Source: a virus. Taken from it: a DNA stretch of 22,666 bases. The position numbers and the translations under genes were made by a program. Under the pieces are notes generated by a model. It did no database searches, was not told the DNA's origin, and was given only the letters and a program-made list of their open reading frames with translations. Numbering within the stretch: position 1 is the stretch's first letter; every line of letters starts with the position of its first letter. The DNA lies in IMG/VR virus record IMGVR_UViG_3300021057_000111, positions 1 to 22,666 of that record. The stretch is one strand, 5' to 3'. Shown here piece by piece: positions 21,185 to 22,666 of this stretch.

Positions 21185-21321
21185 TTTTCTCGCTCCTTGT
21201 TTTCTTTGATCTCTTTTTTTAAATCATCTAAATCTTTTTGTGCTTTTCTTAATCGGTCCCAGATTTCACTCTCTGGCATGCCGCTTTTATTAAAAGGAAC
21301 TTCTTCAATCTTCTCTGACAT
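21148..21321 (-). CDS. Small charged coiled-coil protein
   Basis: A 57-residue protein from ATG 21321 (GGAGGAAT upstream; the longer start is within the gene above). Mostly one helix (RLRKAQKDLDDLKKEIKENK, EREKCLKKQNEKRQN). It overlaps the ATPase start by 37 bp in another frame. May assist or regulate that ATPase; no evidence beyond coupling. Confidence 0.55.
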   Translation of the reverse strand: MSEKIEEVPFNKSGMPESEIWDRLRKAQKDLDDLKKEIKENKEREKCLKKQNEKRQN

Positions 21322-21652
21322 ATTCCTCCCCACAGCAGGAATTTCCAACCTCAGTCCATTCTTTGCACTTACAGCAGCGCCCGATTCGATACTTAACTCC
21401 GGGATTGTCTAAGCGTTTTTTGCAAAGAGCTAATTCAGCTTGAAATTTCTTATTTGCTTCTATCCATTTAATCTTTACTGCCTCTGCCTTTTCAGGCACA
21501 GGGAATGGGGTATTATCAAAATATTCATCTTGTAGTCCGGCCACGTTCTTAGCGTCAGCCTTAGCTTGGTCTTCGCCATACTTTGAACTATTTCTCAATC
21601 TGTCATAATCTGACTCTCGAAATATTTTGTCATACTTAGTCCACTCGCTCAT
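21305..21652 (-). CDS. Hypothetical 115-residue protein with C-terminal Cys cluster
   Basis: MSEWTKYDKIFRESDYDRLR and a helical middle, then YRIGRCCKCKEWTEVGNSCC (CCxC...CC), a likely zinc site. N-terminal and middle parts are charged and soluble. ATGA coupling to the gene above. Position in the early block before a recombination ATPase suggests a DNA-related role, unproven. Confidence 0.58.
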   Translation of the reverse strand: MSEWTKYDKIFRESDYDRLRNSSKYGEDQAKADAKNVAGLQDEYFDNTPFPVPEKAEAVKIKWIEANKKFQAELALCKKRLDNPGVKYRIGRCCKCKEWTEVGNSCCGEEYVRED

Positions 21653-21894
21653 GAGATTGCTCCGACAGCCTCAGAGTGACGTTCATCATCAACCAATATC
21701 TGAAGTCGATCCCGTTCAGTTCTTTTAGAATCTAATTGCTTTGAGAGGTCATTAAGTTCTTTTAGTTCTAAGATTGCAAAATCAAACTCTCGTCTAACGA
21801 AAGACCAGTTAAATGCTTTTTCAGCAGCTACAACTCTTTCCTCAAGAATTGAAATATCTTTTTTGATTACAGTTAGCTTTTCATAATTGGTCAT
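21649..21894 (-). CDS. Hypothetical 81-residue coiled-coil protein
   Basis: ATG 21894 has AGGAG upstream (GACAGGAGCGAATC); the longer frame start is the overlapping gene. Predicted helical throughout (KDISILEERVVAAEKAFNWS, ILELKELNDLSKQLDSKRTE). Function unknown. It overlaps the gene above by 14 bp. Confidence 0.57.
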   Translation of the reverse strand: MTNYEKLTVIKKDISILEERVVAAEKAFNWSFVRREFDFAILELKELNDLSKQLDSKRTERDRLQILVDDERHSEAVGAIS

Positions 21895-22114
21895 GATTCG
21901 CTCCTGTCTCTTTAAGGATTTTGGCGTGCTCATATCTGTAATCATCCAAAAGATCGGTGAGGGCTATACATTCCTGAATGTAGGCGGCTACTGGCCTGAA
22001 GCTATTATATTTTAAATCGACCTCTACCATTCTCTTAAGTTCTGCCCGTCTATTTTCTGTGGTAGAAATCAGTTGATAAAGCTCAAGCAAGCGTTGTCGC
22101 TTATCAGTTGTCAT
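21881..22114 (-). CDS. Hypothetical 77-residue helical protein
   Basis: MTTDKRQRLLELYQLISTTE, RRAELKRMVEVDLKYNSFRP, TDLLDDYRYEHAKILKETGA. Helical with no motif, related in plan to the gene below. Its ATG 22114 overlaps the end of the HTH gene by 11 bp. Confidence 0.57.
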   Translation of the reverse strand: MTTDKRQRLLELYQLISTTENRRAELKRMVEVDLKYNSFRPVAAYIQECIALTDLLDDYRYEHAKILKETGANHDQL

Positions 22115-22361
22115 ACTTCCCTGCCTTTATTTCTTTTAATAAAGCTTTTGTTTCATTAGCTATTAACTCAGAAACTATTTTCTTTTCTGGTAAATTAAGA
22201 ATTACAATAAGCTTCCCGAGAGTTTTTAAAGGGCATTTAGAGCGCCCAACTTCAATCATGTGAACAAACTGCATAGACTCGTAACCAAGCTTTTGACTTA
22301 ATTCGAGCTGAGTCATTCCGGCTTTTGATCTGTATTCGCGGATAGTTTGGCCGAGGGTCAT
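22104..22361 (-). CDS. XRE/Cro-type HTH regulator
   Basis: An 85-residue protein with a Cro/C1-type helix-turn-helix at residues 16-40 (MTQLELSQKLGYESMQFVHM, then IEVGRSKCPLKTLGKLIVIL). The C-terminus is a short helix. No peptidase domain, so it is not a LexA-type repressor. As part of the leftward early operon it may act as Cro-like or accessory regulator; its operator could be one of the palindromes left of it, but no link is shown. ATGA coupling to the gene above. Confidence 0.78.
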   Translation of the reverse strand: MTLGQTIREYRSKAGMTQLELSQKLGYESMQFVHMIEVGRSKCPLKTLGKLIVILNLPEKKIVSELIANETKALLKEIKAGKYDN

Positions 22362-22591
22362 TTGGACTCCTCATGTAAAACAATATCAACAAGGATTTCT
22401 TTTAGGTGCTCCGATAGTTTTTTAGGCGAAGTAAAAAGACCGTGTTCATCATACCCATCAAATTTTTCCGACAATCTTTTAATGTCAGCAATTCTTTCTC
22501 TTTGAGCTTGCGCCACATTTGCATCTAAAATTTCAATGCGCTTTAAGGCGCTCTTAACTTCTTCTTTGGTAAATTCTGCAACTTGCTTCAT
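22358..22591 (-). CDS. Hypothetical 77-residue helical protein
   Basis: From ATG 22591 (GAGGATGAG upstream); an in-frame TTG at 22648 gives 96 residues but lacks a good site. Helical and charged: MKQVAEFTKEEVKSALKRIE, AQAQRERIADIKRLSEKFDG, LSEHLKEILVDIVLHEESK. No recognised motif. It is the most upstream gene that I can place fully in the window. Confidence 0.55.
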   Translation of the reverse strand: MKQVAEFTKEEVKSALKRIEILDANVAQAQRERIADIKRLSEKFDGYDEHGLFTSPKKLSEHLKEILVDIVLHEESK

Positions 22592-22666
22592 CTCATCCTC
22601 ATACTGTGTAATATTGATCTGTAAATTTCTTCTAACTTCCAAAACCAAGAGCCTTACACCTTTGAA

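Overview
The window is a piece of a temperate tailed bacteriophage genome (Caudoviricetes). Every convincing gene is on the minus strand, so transcription runs from right to left. Genes are packed tightly, very often with ATGA or GTGA stop/start overlaps and purine-rich ribosome binding sites. The host cannot be named from the sequence. The integration site copies the 3' half of a tRNA-Gly(GCC) with an encoded CCA end and a GCGGGAA/TTCCCGC-type acceptor, as in proteobacterial-type tRNA-Gly genes. That suggests a Gram-negative, probably proteobacterium-like host (inference).

Layout from right to left. (1) 22591-20198: small early genes, including a Cro/C1-type HTH protein and several coiled-coil small proteins, ending in a Sak4-like RecA-fold ATPase and a good intrinsic terminator. 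(2) 20197-19824: a 374-bp gap with several hairpins, a T-tract, a possible in-frame reading-frame extension and the integrase promoter with a perfect 8-6-8 palindrome. (3) 19823-18655: tyrosine integrase followed by the probable attP, the 3' half of tRNA-Gly. (4) 18654-17074: HNH homing-type endonuclease, replisome-organiser-type replication protein and a winged-helix protein. (5) 17071-10032: a long accessory block. It holds an alanine/tyrosine-repeat protein encoded by a 60-codon trinucleotide repeat, an HNH-like nuclease overlapping an N4/N6 DNA methyltransferase, many coiled-coil and zinc-knuckle proteins, three tiny membrane proteins not evident in ordinary ORF lists, and an M15-type endolysin candidate. 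(6) 9992-8511: metallophosphoesterase, nested membrane/secreted small proteins, small unknowns. (7) 8467-1: head and packaging module with DUF5681 small-terminase candidate, large terminase, FmdB-type zinc ribbon, portal, small membrane protein, scaffold, major capsid, decoration protein, a terminator with a TTCG loop, then a DUF115-family protein that runs off the left edge.

Because typical phage genes flank the tRNA-half/integrase locus on both sides, the attP looks uninterrupted. The window therefore reads as free or circularly permuted phage DNA rather than the edge of an integrated prophage. The items most worth a second look are the structured intergenic region at 19966-20190, a 17-bp repeat paired with a hairpin at two translation starts (8506 and 10015), the pure-GCT alanine microsatellite, a 39-residue protein made of two DnaJ-type zinc motifs, and overlapping-frame membrane microproteins near the endolysin.
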